The notes under the pieces are model-generated. The model saw nothing but the letters and a program-made list of their open reading frames with translations, had not been told where the DNA came from and made no database searches. Both the position numbers and the translations under genes were made by a program. From Stieleria varia (GTDB lineage: Bacteria > Planctomycetota > Planctomycetia > Pirellulales > Pirellulaceae): 64,000 nt of DNA. This document shows, one piece after another, positions 8,900-20,934 of this stretch; position 1 is the first letter of the stretch, and each line of letters opens with the position of its first letter. The DNA lies in contig NZ_CP151726.1 of assembly GCF_038443385.1 (NCBI RefSeq), forward strand, positions 744,001-808,000, given 5' to 3'.

Positions 8900-11800
8900 C
8901 TAGGGGATCACGAACTCTTTAGGCAACTCGTATTTTCCCTCGGCTGCGTCGCGCGTCGTGATCAGGATTTCGGTTTCCGACGCGGGCTTTCCTATCGGAT
9001 GAACAACCCACACGAGTGACTGCTTGGGATCTTGCGGGCCGGTAGCCGTCTTGTCGGGGTTGGCCCCCAGAACGATATCGGTCAAGACTTGGCGGAGCGC
9101 CATGTTCGTCTTTTCAAAGCCGCGGATTTGTTGGTTCTGAGTGATCCCATTCTTCTCCAAGTCGCTACCGATGATCCGTGCTTTGGGCATCGTCGAGCCT
9201 GCCGGCAGAGTTTGCCTGAACTCATCCACGACGGCCAGGATGGCAAACTCGAGCGATTCTTGGGTGAACGAAATCGACATCTTGCGGTCGAGCATTTCGT
9301 CGACGGTCAAGGGCTTTTCGGTCGTTGTTTCGACGGCAGCCAGCGAGACGCCTTCGGGAGTGTTCATTGCCAACAACGTCGCCAAGGAGACTTGAGCGGC
9401 GGCATTGGCCGGCAGGTACGTGTTGGCCACGACGGCTTGATCTGAGATTCCCGATCGAGTGTTGGCCGCGACGAATCGGACCATCAATGGCAAGCGTGCG
9501 GCCAGCAAACGCCAAGACGCATCGGGGACGGTATCAGCAACGAAGGAGTCGGCCCACGCGCCCCAGGAATCGATCTCGTTGCGGATCGTGCCGAGCAACT
9601 GACCTTGATTGACACCGCCGCTGGGCAGCATTCGCATTTCCAAATAAAGCTGATCGGGGACAGCATGAGCCGACAATGTCATGCCCGCGACATCGGGTAT
9701 CAAGACACGTTTGAGCGGCTGTACCAGTGAGGGAACTGTCGACCGGAGCATCTCACGCCCGTCGGCAAAAAGGAAGTTCGGCGTGACCAGCACGACCAAA
9801 TGCGATTGATCACTGGTGCTGTTCCAAAGTGTTTCCGATGTGCGGGGCAACAGGATCGGTGCACCTTGCTCAGCAGCGACTTCGCGAATTCGGTCCAGTG
9901 AACCGACGGCAAAGGAACGGACCATCGCATCGGGCGGCAAACTGCCTTTGTCGCTAGGCCCTTGATCGCTTTCGCCGAGGTAGTAGGCATCGGCTTTGGG
10001 GTCATCACCGGCATACAACGTGACACCTTCGCCGGTCATCGATGGTTCAGCCGACCACGCGCCCGCCAATGTCGACACGGGAAGGCTTTGTCTCAGTTGT
10101 ACAGCGAGAGAAATTTCTGGCCATCCGCCGGTGCCGGCGTGAAAGGCCGCTGAGATACGTTCGATTTGATCGTCGGTCACCCCTGTTCGAACGACCGCAC
10201 TCTCGATCAGAGCCTGCAGGTCCGGCGCGAGCGATTCGATCAGTTCTCGACCGGCATCACTGGCTTGCAATTCACTCAGGCGTGCGCTGAGGATGATCGC
10301 GGGTCCCGGTGGCAACAGAGCCAGGGGCGGAGAGGATGGCGGCTGATCACCGCCAGGCAGCGGAGGAACGAACAACAACTGATCACTATCGACGACTTGG
10401 AATCCGCCGGGGTTCTGCGCCGGCGGCTTGGGCGGAGGCGGTGGCGCAACATCACGTCGGCTGCTTGCCACCGTGGGAACGTTCTTGATGCTGGGTGGTC
10501 GATACGGTTCGGGCTTCGTCGGCGGTCGCGTACGAAGGAACAACGCCAACATCAGCATCAACACGGGCAATACCATCAGGCCGATCAAGACCGGAACACG
10601 ATTGGTTCGTTTGCGTCGCCGCCGCCGTGCGGCTTCTGCCGCAGATTGACTCGGCTGGGCCTCCGCCGGCGAGTCCACGGAGGATTCGGGGATCGGGGGC
10701 GCGGCGGTTGACGTGGCCAGTGGTGCGGCCGGTTCGACCGGTGGCATGCTGGTGGGTGCCAGAACGCTGGGTGCTGGAACGCTGGGTGCTGGAACGCTGG
10801 GTGCTGGAACGCTGGGTGCCAGAACGCTGGGTGCCAGAACGCTGGGTGTGTGCGAGTCTACCGGCGGTGCGACGACTGTTGATGGCGAATCGACTGCTGG
10901 TGGTGCGACCGATGGCGCACTGGCAACGACCGCGTCACGTCTGCGTTTTTTCTTGGGTGGTTCCGGTGGCAACTCCGAGGCGGGCGATTGGGCTTTGGAT
11001 ACAGGTGGTGGTGTTTCGGCTGTGGTCGGTGCCGGTTCGCCAGTCGCTTGACTTCGTTTGTCGCTGATCAAAGCGTCGGCGGTGGACAGTGCATCGGCAA
11101 ACTGGGTCGCGGACGCAAAACGGGAGGCTGGGTTTTTGGCCAGGGCAAAGGCGAGCACGCGCAGGACGGGATCGCCCGCTTCGCCTTGCTCGACGGCTTG
11201 GACCAATGGTTGGGGTGTGTACTGAACTTGCGCAGCGAGTTCCTCCGCCAATGTGTTGCCATGGAACGGTTTGCTGCCGGAGATCAAGGTCAGCAGGAGG
11301 CACCCCAACGAGTAGAGATCGCTTTGCGCCGTCGGTGTTGCCGCGGGGTCGGCCAATTCGGGTGCCGCGTAGCCGCCGGGCGACTCGACACAGTCGATCC
11401 AGGCGGCGGAAGCGTCTTGGTGGGGTGACAACGCCGGGCCTGAGGGGTCGCGCAGCAAGATCGCGCGTCCTGATTTGGTCAGCCACACGTGATCCAACCG
11501 CACGGCGCCGTGCGGCATGGATCGCTCGTGCAGTGCCGCCAAGGCGTGAGCCAAGTCGCGACCGATCGCGACCACTTGTTGCCGCTTGATGCGTTTGGCG
11601 GATTTCTCGACCAATGAGAGAAGGCAGCGGCCGCCGGGCAGCGGTGAAAAGATCTCCAGATTTCCCGCTTCGTCGCCAGACAATCGGATCGGCTGCAGGG
11701 ATGCGGCATCGATTGCTGCGTGTGCCGCCAACCACTGTCGGCGGCTGTCCCCCAACTGATCCAGGGGCACACGGAGCAGAAACCCGTCTCGGCCGGTTTC

Positions 11801-12139
11801 GTCATCCGAGGCGTGCGTGGGCGACAGAATCGTTGCAACCGGCAAACTGACCGAGACATCGGACACGGGCAGCCAGTGAGAGAGCGGCTTGGTGCCTTGA
11901 TCGCCACGCAGGAGAAACTTTCCCAGACGCAGGTTGGGGGCCGATTCACCCAGGATATGCGAGGCTTGAAAACCCGTGAGCACGCGGATTTGCGTTAAAA
12001 ACGCTGCCAATTGCGATGCGTCGGCGGGCGGACTGCCGTGGCTTTCGCTGAACTTGGAAGCCAGCGTTTTGCAGTCGCTCACCTCAACGATGCCGGCCTG
12101 CACCAGACGCGTCCAAAATTCGCTCAGTGCGATCGACAT
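8900..12139 (-). CDS. Membrane pseudokinase with proline-rich linker and large C-terminal domain
   Basis: 1079 residues. An N-terminal region of about 65 residues is followed by a degenerate Ser/Thr kinase fold (about 70-355). The HRD motif is replaced by HGAVRLDHVWL (210-220), and DFG by DPSG (231-234). GYAAPE (256-261) and the structural D274 in QSDLYSLGCLL are kept. With no catalytic Asp it should bind partners rather than phosphorylate. A Pro/Ala-rich linker (about 365-510) contains tandem APSV(L/P) units. One helix (VPVLIGLMVLPVLMLMLALF) follows, then about 520 residues presumably outside the cytoplasm. Eukaryotic-like kinases of this layout are abundant in planctomycetes. Divergent from glgA. 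Confidence 0.85.
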   Translation of the reverse strand: MSIALSEFWTRLVQAGIVEVSDCKTLASKFSESHGSPPADASQLAAFLTQIRVLTGFQASHILGESAPNLRLGKFLLRGDQGTKPLSHWLPVSDVSVSLPVATILSPTHASDDETGRDGFLLRVPLDQLGDSRRQWLAAHAAIDAASLQPIRLSGDEAGNLEIFSPLPGGRCLLSLVEKSAKRIKRQQVVAIGRDLAHALAALHERSMPHGAVRLDHVWLTKSGRAILLRDPSGPALSPHQDASAAWIDCVESPGGYAAPELADPAATPTAQSDLYSLGCLLLTLISGSKPFHGNTLAEELAAQVQYTPQPLVQAVEQGEAGDPVLRVLAFALAKNPASRFASATQFADALSTADALISDKRSQATGEPAPTTAETPPPVSKAQSPASELPPEPPKKKRRRDAVVASAPSVAPPAVDSPSTVVAPPVDSHTPSVLAPSVLAPSVPAPSVPAPSVPAPSVLAPTSMPPVEPAAPLATSTAAPPIPESSVDSPAEAQPSQSAAEAARRRRRKRTNRVPVLIGLMVLPVLMLMLALFLRTRPPTKPEPYRPPSIKNVPTVASSRRDVAPPPPPKPPAQNPGGFQVVDSDQLLFVPPLPGGDQPPSSPPLALLPPGPAIILSARLSELQASDAGRELIESLAPDLQALIESAVVRTGVTDDQIERISAAFHAGTGGWPEISLAVQLRQSLPVSTLAGAWSAEPSMTGEGVTLYAGDDPKADAYYLGESDQGPSDKGSLPPDAMVRSFAVGSLDRIREVAAEQGAPILLPRTSETLWNSTSDQSHLVVLVTPNFLFADGREMLRSTVPSLVQPLKRVLIPDVAGMTLSAHAVPDQLYLEMRMLPSGGVNQGQLLGTIRNEIDSWGAWADSFVADTVPDASWRLLAARLPLMVRFVAANTRSGISDQAVVANTYLPANAAAQVSLATLLAMNTPEGVSLAAVETTTEKPLTVDEMLDRKMSISFTQESLEFAILAVVDEFRQTLPAGSTMPKARIIGSDLEKNGITQNQQIRGFEKTNMALRQVLTDIVLGANPDKTATGPQDPKQSLVWVVHPIGKPASETEILITTRDAAEGKYELPKEFVIP
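10757..10850. repeat. 15-bp tandem repeat array inside the pseudokinase gene
   Basis: Six in-frame units of about 15 bp (GAACGCTGGGTGCTG/CCA on the plus strand) encode the APSV(L/P) repeats of the proline-rich linker. Copy number is likely to vary between strains by slippage. It lies entirely in coding sequence. Confidence 0.8.
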
Positions 12140-12273
12140 GCAATTCCAGCGAAAAGAGCTCTTAGTGGGGAAAAATCTTACCGACTCAGTTTAACTGAAA
12201 CGCAAAGATTTCACATCAGCGGTTTCGTTTACTACCCTGTGTGCAGCAATTCCACCCCGGAGAACGTGAAATC

Positions 12274-13770
12274 TTGAACATCGTCTATTTGACCACGGAA
12301 GCGGTCCCGTTTGCCAAAACGGGGGGGCTGGCAGATGTATGTGGCACTCTGCCTTGGAAGGTCGCCGAGCTGGGGCACCGCGCGGCCGTCATCATGCCCG
12401 CCTTTCGCAGCATTCATTCCTCGGGGATCGAAGTCGAAACGACCGACGTCAGCTTTGCCGTGCCCATGAGTGATCGCAAACTCGTCGGTGCGCGCTTGCT
12501 CAAGAGCACGCTGCCCTACGGCGATGTGCCGGTGTGGTTCATCGACCAGCCGCAGTACTTTGATCGCGACGGGTTGTACGGCGATCGATCGGGCGATTAT
12601 GCCGACAACGCCGAACGCTTTACTTTTTTCTGCCGCGCCGCGTTGACCGCGATCGCGAGAATCGGCTGGGCTGTCGACGTGCTGCACTGCAATGACTGGC
12701 AAACGGGCTTGATCCCCGCGTTGATCAAGTCGGCCCCCAACGTGTTTCCGTGGGTGCGTAACGCCGCCACCGTCATGACGATTCACAACATGGCGTATCA
12801 AGGACAGTTTCCCGCGTCGGCATTTTCGTGGACCGGATTGGACTGGAGTTATTTTCGGCACGAGTCGTTCGAGTTCTACGGGAACCTCAACTTTCTCAAA
12901 GCCGGATTGGCCACTGCTGACCAAATCACCACCGTCAGCCCTCGCTACGCGCAAGAAATCCAAACGCCCCAGCATGGCTGTGGCCTCGACGGGGTGCTTG
13001 GATCGGGACATGATCACGTCACCGGAATCACCAACGGGATCGATCCGACGATCTGGGATCCGGCGAACGACTCAAAGATCGAACATCCCTACGACACCAC
13101 GGATTGGCAGTCGGGAAAGACGGCCAATAAAGTGTCGATTCAACGTCGTTTTGATCTGAAGCTCAGTCGCGAAGTCCCGCTGATCGGTTTGGTCGGACGG
13201 CTTGCCGAGCAAAAGGGCTGGGACTTGATCCTGCCGGTTCTACGCTGGCATCTGGAGCAGGGGCGGCCGACGCAGTGGGTGGTCTTGGGCAGCGGAGATC
13301 CGCGTGTCGAGTTCGAGTTGAGCAGCTTGGCAAAGGAATTCGGCGATCAATTCGGCCTGCACGTGGGATTCGACGAAGCTCTGGCGCACCAGATTGAGGC
13401 GGCGAGTGATCTGTTCTTGATGCCCAGTCACTATGAGCCTTGCGGACTCAATCAGCTCTACAGTCTCCGCTATGGTGCGGTTCCCGTGGTCACCGAAACC
13501 GGCGGACTTGCCGACACCGTGGTCGATTGCAACGAAGAAACCTTGGCCGATCGGACGGCCACCGGTTTCTACTTGCACGAGGTTTCACCCGTCGGATTGG
13601 ACGATGCCATCGGTCGTGCACTCCAATTGAGATACCATGACCCAAAAAAATGGGAACAAATTGTCCTGACCGGAATGAATCAGGATTGGTCTTGGCGGAA
13701 GAGTGCGTGCCAGTACGTGGAGCTTTACGACCGAGCGGTTTCCCTTAAGCAAGGACTGGGAAAAGTTTGA
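12274..13770 (+). CDS. glgA: Glycogen synthase (ADP-glucose type)
   Basis: A GT5 glycosyltransferase that extends alpha-1,4-glucan from ADP-glucose in the cytoplasm. About 498 residues from the TTG at 12274, which has GGAG 10 nt upstream and gives the usual N-terminus NIVYLTTEAVPFAKTGGLAD; a GTG at 12241 would add 11 residues. The KTGGLADV substrate loop, the DVLHCNDWQTGLIP segment and the second Rossmann half (GLVGRLAEQKGWDL) are present, and MPSHYEPCGLNQLYSLRYG carries the catalytic E of the E-x7-E motif. Length is normal. It lies 159 nt upstream of a galT-like gene, suggesting a small sugar-nucleotide/glycogen unit. Confidence 0.95.
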   Translation: MNIVYLTTEAVPFAKTGGLADVCGTLPWKVAELGHRAAVIMPAFRSIHSSGIEVETTDVSFAVPMSDRKLVGARLLKSTLPYGDVPVWFIDQPQYFDRDGLYGDRSGDYADNAERFTFFCRAALTAIARIGWAVDVLHCNDWQTGLIPALIKSAPNVFPWVRNAATVMTIHNMAYQGQFPASAFSWTGLDWSYFRHESFEFYGNLNFLKAGLATADQITTVSPRYAQEIQTPQHGCGLDGVLGSGHDHVTGITNGIDPTIWDPANDSKIEHPYDTTDWQSGKTANKVSIQRRFDLKLSREVPLIGLVGRLAEQKGWDLILPVLRWHLEQGRPTQWVVLGSGDPRVEFELSSLAKEFGDQFGLHVGFDEALAHQIEAASDLFLMPSHYEPCGLNQLYSLRYGAVPVVTETGGLADTVVDCNEETLADRTATGFYLHEVSPVGLDDAIGRALQLRYHDPKKWEQIVLTGMNQDWSWRKSACQYVELYDRAVSLKQGLGKV

Positions 13771-13929
13771 CGCTGGCGTGTCGCGCAAAGCCGATAAAAT
13801 TAGCGTTTTCGCGGTCTGAAAAGTCGGCGAAATGGGGTACGATTCGTGACCCCAAAGTGGCGTTGAGAGAACTTGCGGTCGTCCGGTCAAGTTTCAACGC
13901 GCGGTCACTCTATCACCCCAGCGCTGGCA

Positions 13930-15402
13930 ATGCTGCGAAAATCATCCCACGGCGAGCCCCGCTCCAAACCGTCCACTGAGTGTGACGGAAAGAGGGAACC
14001 CGATACCGAGGATGATTCGCGTCAGTTGGATCAAGAGTCTCTGGATCAAGCATCTCTGGATCAAGCATCTCTGGATACAGTCAAGCTCCGGGATCTCTTG
14101 GAAACCACCAGCCTTTCTTTGCTGGAAGAAACCCGTTCGGATGACCTGCCGCACGAAGTTGCCGAAGTCGGAATGGCAGCCGTCGATCTTGCAGAAATTC
14201 AGCAGATACTGAAGCGATCCGTCAGAGAGACCGAAATCCCAAACAGGAGCGGGCAACGTAAAGGTAACGAACACAATTGGGAACAAGTCGAACAAGACGC
14301 TCACTCACGTCGAGATCTCATCACCGGTGATTGGACGATCTTTGCACCCCAACGCGATGAACGACCCAACGAGTATCGTCAACTAACTTCACGCGATCAA
14401 ATCGCCGAAGCCTCTGCTGCGTTCTCGTCCAGCAATAACACACCGACACATCTTGAACATTGTCCATTCTGTGCCGGAGCTGAGCTAAAGACGCCGACGG
14501 CCGTGTGGAGTGGAAAAGTCCATGCCGATCCGTCCTCCAGCTCATCGGCTTGGCGGATCGTCAATGGCGAGCAGGATGACTGGGATGTTCGTGTTGTCCC
14601 CAACAAGTTCCCCGCCGTCATCTCATGCGACTCTGACGACACGCAGCGAAATGATTTCCAGGGTTCGAAGTGGTTTCCTATCGAGTCCGTCGCGGGCGGA
14701 CATGAGGTCTTTGTCGAATCACGTGACCACGTCGAAACGCTGACGCAAGTCGATCCAGCCAGCGTCGCTTTGTTGTTGGCCGCGTATCGTGACCGCATGG
14801 ATCACTATCGAATCTGCGACGGTGTGAAATACATCAGCGTGTTCAAAAACTGCGGCCCCGACGCAGGCGCTTCACTCAGCCACACCCATAGCCAACTGAT
14901 CGCGACCACCGTTTTGCCCTCGCGAGTCCGCAACATGGTGCGTCGCATGCAAAACCATCGCGCATCGAGCGGTTGCTGCCTGCAGTGCGACTTGCTCAGA
15001 GCGGAAATCGCTGACTCACGCCGAGTCGTCGCCGTTCAAGATGGCTTGATCGCCTACTGTCCCTTCGCAAGCCGGCTGCCTGGCTTTGTCCGCGTGACGC
15101 AGACAAAGCACAACTCATTCTTTGAGAAACAGAGCGATCGCGAACTTACCAGCCTGGCCGAGTTGCTGGTTCAATTGATTCATGCCCTGACGGTCGTACA
15201 TCCAGGTGCGGCCTACAATTACGTCATCAATACGTTTCCGCCAGCCGATCATCGTGATTCGTCTTTCCATTGGTCACTGGATCTCTTTCCACGTTTGACC
15301 AAGACCGCCGGGTTTGAATGGGGCAGCGACTGCATCATCAACCCGCTCTTGCCCGAGACAGCGGCCGGACAGTATCGACAGCAGATGCACTCCCAGGCAT
15401 GA
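13930..15402 (+). CDS. galT: Galactose-1-phosphate uridylyltransferase-like protein
   Basis: Exchanges UMP between UDP-glucose and a hexose-1-phosphate (Leloir type reaction). 490 residues from the ATG at 13930. The GalT core starts near residue 124 (SRRDLITGDWTIFAPQRDER). Zinc-type CPFC follows, then the nucleophile loop with SHTHSQ (HxHxQ) and the C-terminal FHWSLDLFPRL. The core is normal length, but it is preceded by about 120 unconserved residues with three tandem LDQAS units encoded by a 15-bp repeat (about 14030-14078). The real start may be downstream of this leader, or the extension may be a lineage trait. Position after glgA fits a role feeding glucose-1-phosphate into glycogen. Confidence 0.85.
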   Translation: MLRKSSHGEPRSKPSTECDGKREPDTEDDSRQLDQESLDQASLDQASLDTVKLRDLLETTSLSLLEETRSDDLPHEVAEVGMAAVDLAEIQQILKRSVRETEIPNRSGQRKGNEHNWEQVEQDAHSRRDLITGDWTIFAPQRDERPNEYRQLTSRDQIAEASAAFSSSNNTPTHLEHCPFCAGAELKTPTAVWSGKVHADPSSSSSAWRIVNGEQDDWDVRVVPNKFPAVISCDSDDTQRNDFQGSKWFPIESVAGGHEVFVESRDHVETLTQVDPASVALLLAAYRDRMDHYRICDGVKYISVFKNCGPDAGASLSHTHSQLIATTVLPSRVRNMVRRMQNHRASSGCCLQCDLLRAEIADSRRVVAVQDGLIAYCPFASRLPGFVRVTQTKHNSFFEKQSDRELTSLAELLVQLIHALTVVHPGAAYNYVINTFPPADHRDSSFHWSLDLFPRLTKTAGFEWGSDCIINPLLPETAAGQYRQQMHSQA

Positions 15403-15602
15403 TCTGCCCGACATTGCGACCCGCCAGCGGCTGATGACGCTCCATTTGCGGCGGGCAACAACGGCGTCAACGTAGCGGTCACGATGGGCCGTTCGGTTTG
15501 GATGGTTCCCTCGCACGCTTGAACGGTATCCACGGGCTGTCGCGACTGCTCAATGTCTACTCACATGCATTGGCCGATGGTGACAAACGCCCCCTGTGAA
15601 TC

Positions 15603-16730
15603 TCAAGCCGCTTTGAAAGCGATGATGTTGCGAGGGGTTCGATCGAGGGCATCTTTGCCGTAGGTCGACAACATCGCGTCGGCGACTTCGAACCCATGTC
15701 GAAATAGCAAGCTGAACTCGCTGTGAGTGATCCGACGCAATGTGGTTTCGATCTGAGAAACCTGACGGACTTCATCGTGCGTCAGTGATGGCTTACCGTC
15801 GGAATCACTGCGTGCGTAAATCCTTTGAGTCGACAATCCCAGTCTCAGGTAGGCGCCTGTTCCAGGATTGCTTTTGAAATGCTCCATCAACATCCGTGCT
15901 CGGAGGCTTCGCACTTGATCGGTTGCGACATCCACCAAGCGCAGGGACGCCTTCAAATAACCGGGACGCCATCGTGACTGACGGGTTTCGCTGCCCAGCG
16001 GGCGAGAAGCATCGCACACGATGAGGTAGTCGGTGCCTTCTCTTAGCCCTTCACCAGGTTTGAAAAGAGACTCCACGCCTAAGTTGTCGTACACGCCACC
16101 GTCCCAAAGATGCAGGTACTGATACTTGGGCGGAATCTTGCACCACGCGTCATCGCGAAACTCACTCCACCGATGATGCTTGGACCGAATCAGCAGCGGA
16201 CCGATCAATCCAGGAACCGCCGCTGACGCTGCCAATGCGTGAGACAAACGAAAGTCCGGGTCGGTGACATACTTCGTTTGATAATCCCCCATCAGGTCCT
16301 GCTGAAACCGCCAATTCTTTCCCGTTTGATAGCAAGTCGCATTGATGATCCAGCGAGGTTCCACCGGCAAGTCGGAAAGTGAGCCCGTGATCCCCCAATG
16401 GTCAACCAACGCATCCCCCAAAACTGAGGCGCGACCGGACAACAGTCGCCAGGGCCGCAAAAGCGATTTCAGCACGTAGGCACGCTGGACATTTCGCGTC
16501 GTTAGCAACGACAGACATCGGGGAACGACTTCGTGCAGATACTGATCGCTATCCGGCCAGCGAAATCCTGCGGAGGTGAAAACCAGTCCAGCCGCCAAGC
16601 TGCCGCCGGAAACGCTTGAGACAATTTTGACGTTGCCCAGCAAGTCCTGTCGTGCCAGCCGAGCTAGGACGCCCAGATGAAACACGGTCGCGCGGACTCC
16701 ACCGCCGGAAAATGCGAGAGCGATCTTCAT
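15603..16730 (-). CDS. Patatin-like phospholipase
   Basis: 375 residues, an alpha/beta serine lipid hydrolase with a Ser-Asp dyad. The oxyanion loop SGGGVRA is at 9-15, the nucleophile Ser lies in SSVSGGS (about 39-45; GxSxG with the first Gly replaced by Ser), and the dyad Asp in DGGVYDN. No signal peptide or membrane segment is evident, so it is probably cytoplasmic or delivered by another route. The final 80 or so residues have no clear family. It is transcribed away from katG, sharing a 449-nt divergent intergenic region. Confidence 0.88.
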   Translation of the reverse strand: MKIALAFSGGGVRATVFHLGVLARLARQDLLGNVKIVSSVSGGSLAAGLVFTSAGFRWPDSDQYLHEVVPRCLSLLTTRNVQRAYVLKSLLRPWRLLSGRASVLGDALVDHWGITGSLSDLPVEPRWIINATCYQTGKNWRFQQDLMGDYQTKYVTDPDFRLSHALAASAAVPGLIGPLLIRSKHHRWSEFRDDAWCKIPPKYQYLHLWDGGVYDNLGVESLFKPGEGLREGTDYLIVCDASRPLGSETRQSRWRPGYLKASLRLVDVATDQVRSLRARMLMEHFKSNPGTGAYLRLGLSTQRIYARSDSDGKPSLTHDEVRQVSQIETTLRRITHSEFSLLFRHGFEVADAMLSTYGKDALDRTPRNIIAFKAA

Positions 16731-16951
16731 GTGTCTCTGCCTTCATGCGTCTTTGCCATGTCGGCATGAATCCGCTGTCATCCCAGATAGACGTGCCGCC
16801 AGTTGGTTTCATCAAAGAAGCCAAACTAGCGTCCTGGATGCCATCAGATCCATATCAATCCGGAGTCAACTGGCTTCGTGCTCGTGTTGCTGACTGTCAG
16901 AATGCTTCCCAGCGTTGCCTGGGGGGGCTCGCCAGGCCTCGATAATGACCC

Positions 16952-16975
16952 TGAGGCAATCAACTAATCGCCTCA
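16952..16975. promoter_or_regulatory. 24-bp imperfect palindrome upstream of katG
   Basis: TGAGGCAATCAA faces CTAATCGCCTCA; 9 of 12 positions pair, with perfect TGAGGC/GCCTCA ends. It may be the binding site of a dimeric regulator for katG or the divergent patatin gene. It is not AT-rich and does not look like a Fur/PerR box. Confidence 0.35.
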
Positions 16976-17017
16976 ATACCGATCCCGGCCGGAAACATAA
17001 TCCCCAAGCGGCGATAA

Positions 17018-19663
<2,646 letters not shown>

Positions 19664-19666
<3 letters not shown>

Positions 19667-19849
19667 CCCGGATTATTCACGCTGGCTCACTGCGGTCTTC
19701 GCAATACGTTTGCACGAAACGGTTTACGCGTATTGGTACGAAAACAGTCTGCGCATATCAGCCGCCACGCGATAGCGTCCGGTTCTCACGCCTGCACTCG
19801 GGAACCGGACGCTCTCTATCGCGTGCCGGCTGATGAATCATCCGGGCTA
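19664..19849. repeat. 186-bp element with TAGCCCGGAT/ATCCGGGCTA ends, copy 1
   Basis: Terminal TAGCCCGGAT and ATCCGGGCTA flank a strong internal palindrome (GCGATAGCGTCCGGTTC and its complement around 19768-19828). Related copies are at 46336-46606 and 63713-63835. It abuts the preceding repeat, sharing the CTAG. Confidence 0.75.
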
Positions 19850-19950
19850 ACGCCCTTTCAGGGCTACGATTAACTCTCATTCATCATCCCGGAGCGTCGC
19901 TTCGCTATGCCCCGGGCTGTCTTGTTTCGTCTCTCGGGACGCGGGCTCGC

Positions 19951-20742
19951 TCAGACGCCGACATCGTTTTTTCTCCTCTTGCGGCGGATTATTTCAACCA
20001 AGGCCACAGCGATCAGAAGCGACCAAAGTAGGGCTAATGAAAACAGCGTCCCGCCTCGCAACTTTTCTGGAATCTCCACCGTCCAGTACAAGGTCGTGAC
20101 CGTCAAGAACATGATGGCAACGGTCAGTACTGCGGTCCAGAAAGAATATTTTAGGATCGATGCGGTGGTGATTTGCCCGTCGTGCACATCGCATTGTGCT
20201 TCGCTTGTCTGACGAATCGATTCAGAGGCGACGTGTGCTGGTCCCTCCGCGACAACGATTGCCTCCACCGGCGTGTCGACTGCGGTCACTCGACGAACCG
20301 TCTCAACCAAAGGGTCGAGCTGGTTTTGAAACTTCGTCGTGTGACTCACCGACAAAGCATTTCGGAATGCGAGAGGTCGAAGGGTTTCAGGCAGGTCCTC
20401 TTCCCTGGGCATTGCGACGTTGGCTGGTAAGACCGGGATGATCACGATCTCATTCTTGATCGCCGATTCAATTTCAATGCGAACAAAATCCTTGGGATCA
20501 TCTAGACGCCTCGCACCGGAGTCGTCGATTACCTGCAGCCACTTGTCGCCGATGACGACAATCATGACCGAGCACCTTGACACTGCATCGTGTAGGTGTT
20601 GCCGGAAATCGACTCCCAGAGGGATGTTGTCCACATCCATGAAGACGTCATTGGAACCGAACTCACGTTCCAGGCGTTCACAGATCCGACCGGCAAAGTG
20701 GGCTGAATCATCGCGTCGATAGTTGATAAAGATCTTCGTCAT
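19951..20742 (-). CDS. TIR-domain protein with two transmembrane helices
   Basis: 263 residues. Residues 1-140 are a TIR domain: KIFINYRRDDS (3-13), a DVFMDVDNIPLG strand-loop (32-43), SRCSVMIVVIGDKWL (55-69), and acidic DFVRIEIESAI (85-95), whose Glu residues sit where NAD-cleaving TIR enzymes keep their catalytic Glu. A linker follows, then two hydrophobic helices at about 198-220 and 231-252 and a basic tail, so the TIR domain is probably cytoplasmic and membrane-tethered. It could be an NADase effector or a signalling adaptor. Neither immediate neighbour is a recognised defence gene, so the role is open. Confidence 0.85.
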   Translation of the reverse strand: MTKIFINYRRDDSAHFAGRICERLEREFGSNDVFMDVDNIPLGVDFRQHLHDAVSRCSVMIVVIGDKWLQVIDDSGARRLDDPKDFVRIEIESAIKNEIVIIPVLPANVAMPREEDLPETLRPLAFRNALSVSHTTKFQNQLDPLVETVRRVTAVDTPVEAIVVAEGPAHVASESIRQTSEAQCDVHDGQITTASILKYSFWTAVLTVAIMFLTVTTLYWTVEIPEKLRGGTLFSLALLWSLLIAVALVEIIRRKRRKNDVGV

Positions 20743-20934
20743 CTACTATTTCTCGTAGTCCTGAAGCTGGAACTGCGGCTCCGTTGGCGATCCGGCTGAC
20801 TTGAAACAAAACATTTTTGCTCAAATCAGATGATAATGCGATAACACCCGACATGGACGGGCACTCATTGTAGATGATGAAAACCGCCTTCCGTTCGCTC
20901 AAGACTGATTTCCGCGACGTTCATTTTTTTTATC

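Noticed and set aside
10757-10850. Regular repeat array considered as CRISPR
   Set aside because: The 15-bp units are directly joined without spacers, in frame, and encode the proline-rich linker.
12232-13017. Minus-strand ORF opposite glgA
   Set aside because: Antisense to conserved glycogen synthase motifs; no ribosome-binding site or domain.
14030-14078. Tandem repeat considered as CRISPR or regulatory array
   Set aside because: Three 15-bp units in frame in the galT-like gene, encoding LDQAS.
16952-16975. Fur or PerR box upstream of katG
   Set aside because: The palindrome lacks the AT-rich consensus of these regulators; kept only as an unnamed candidate site.
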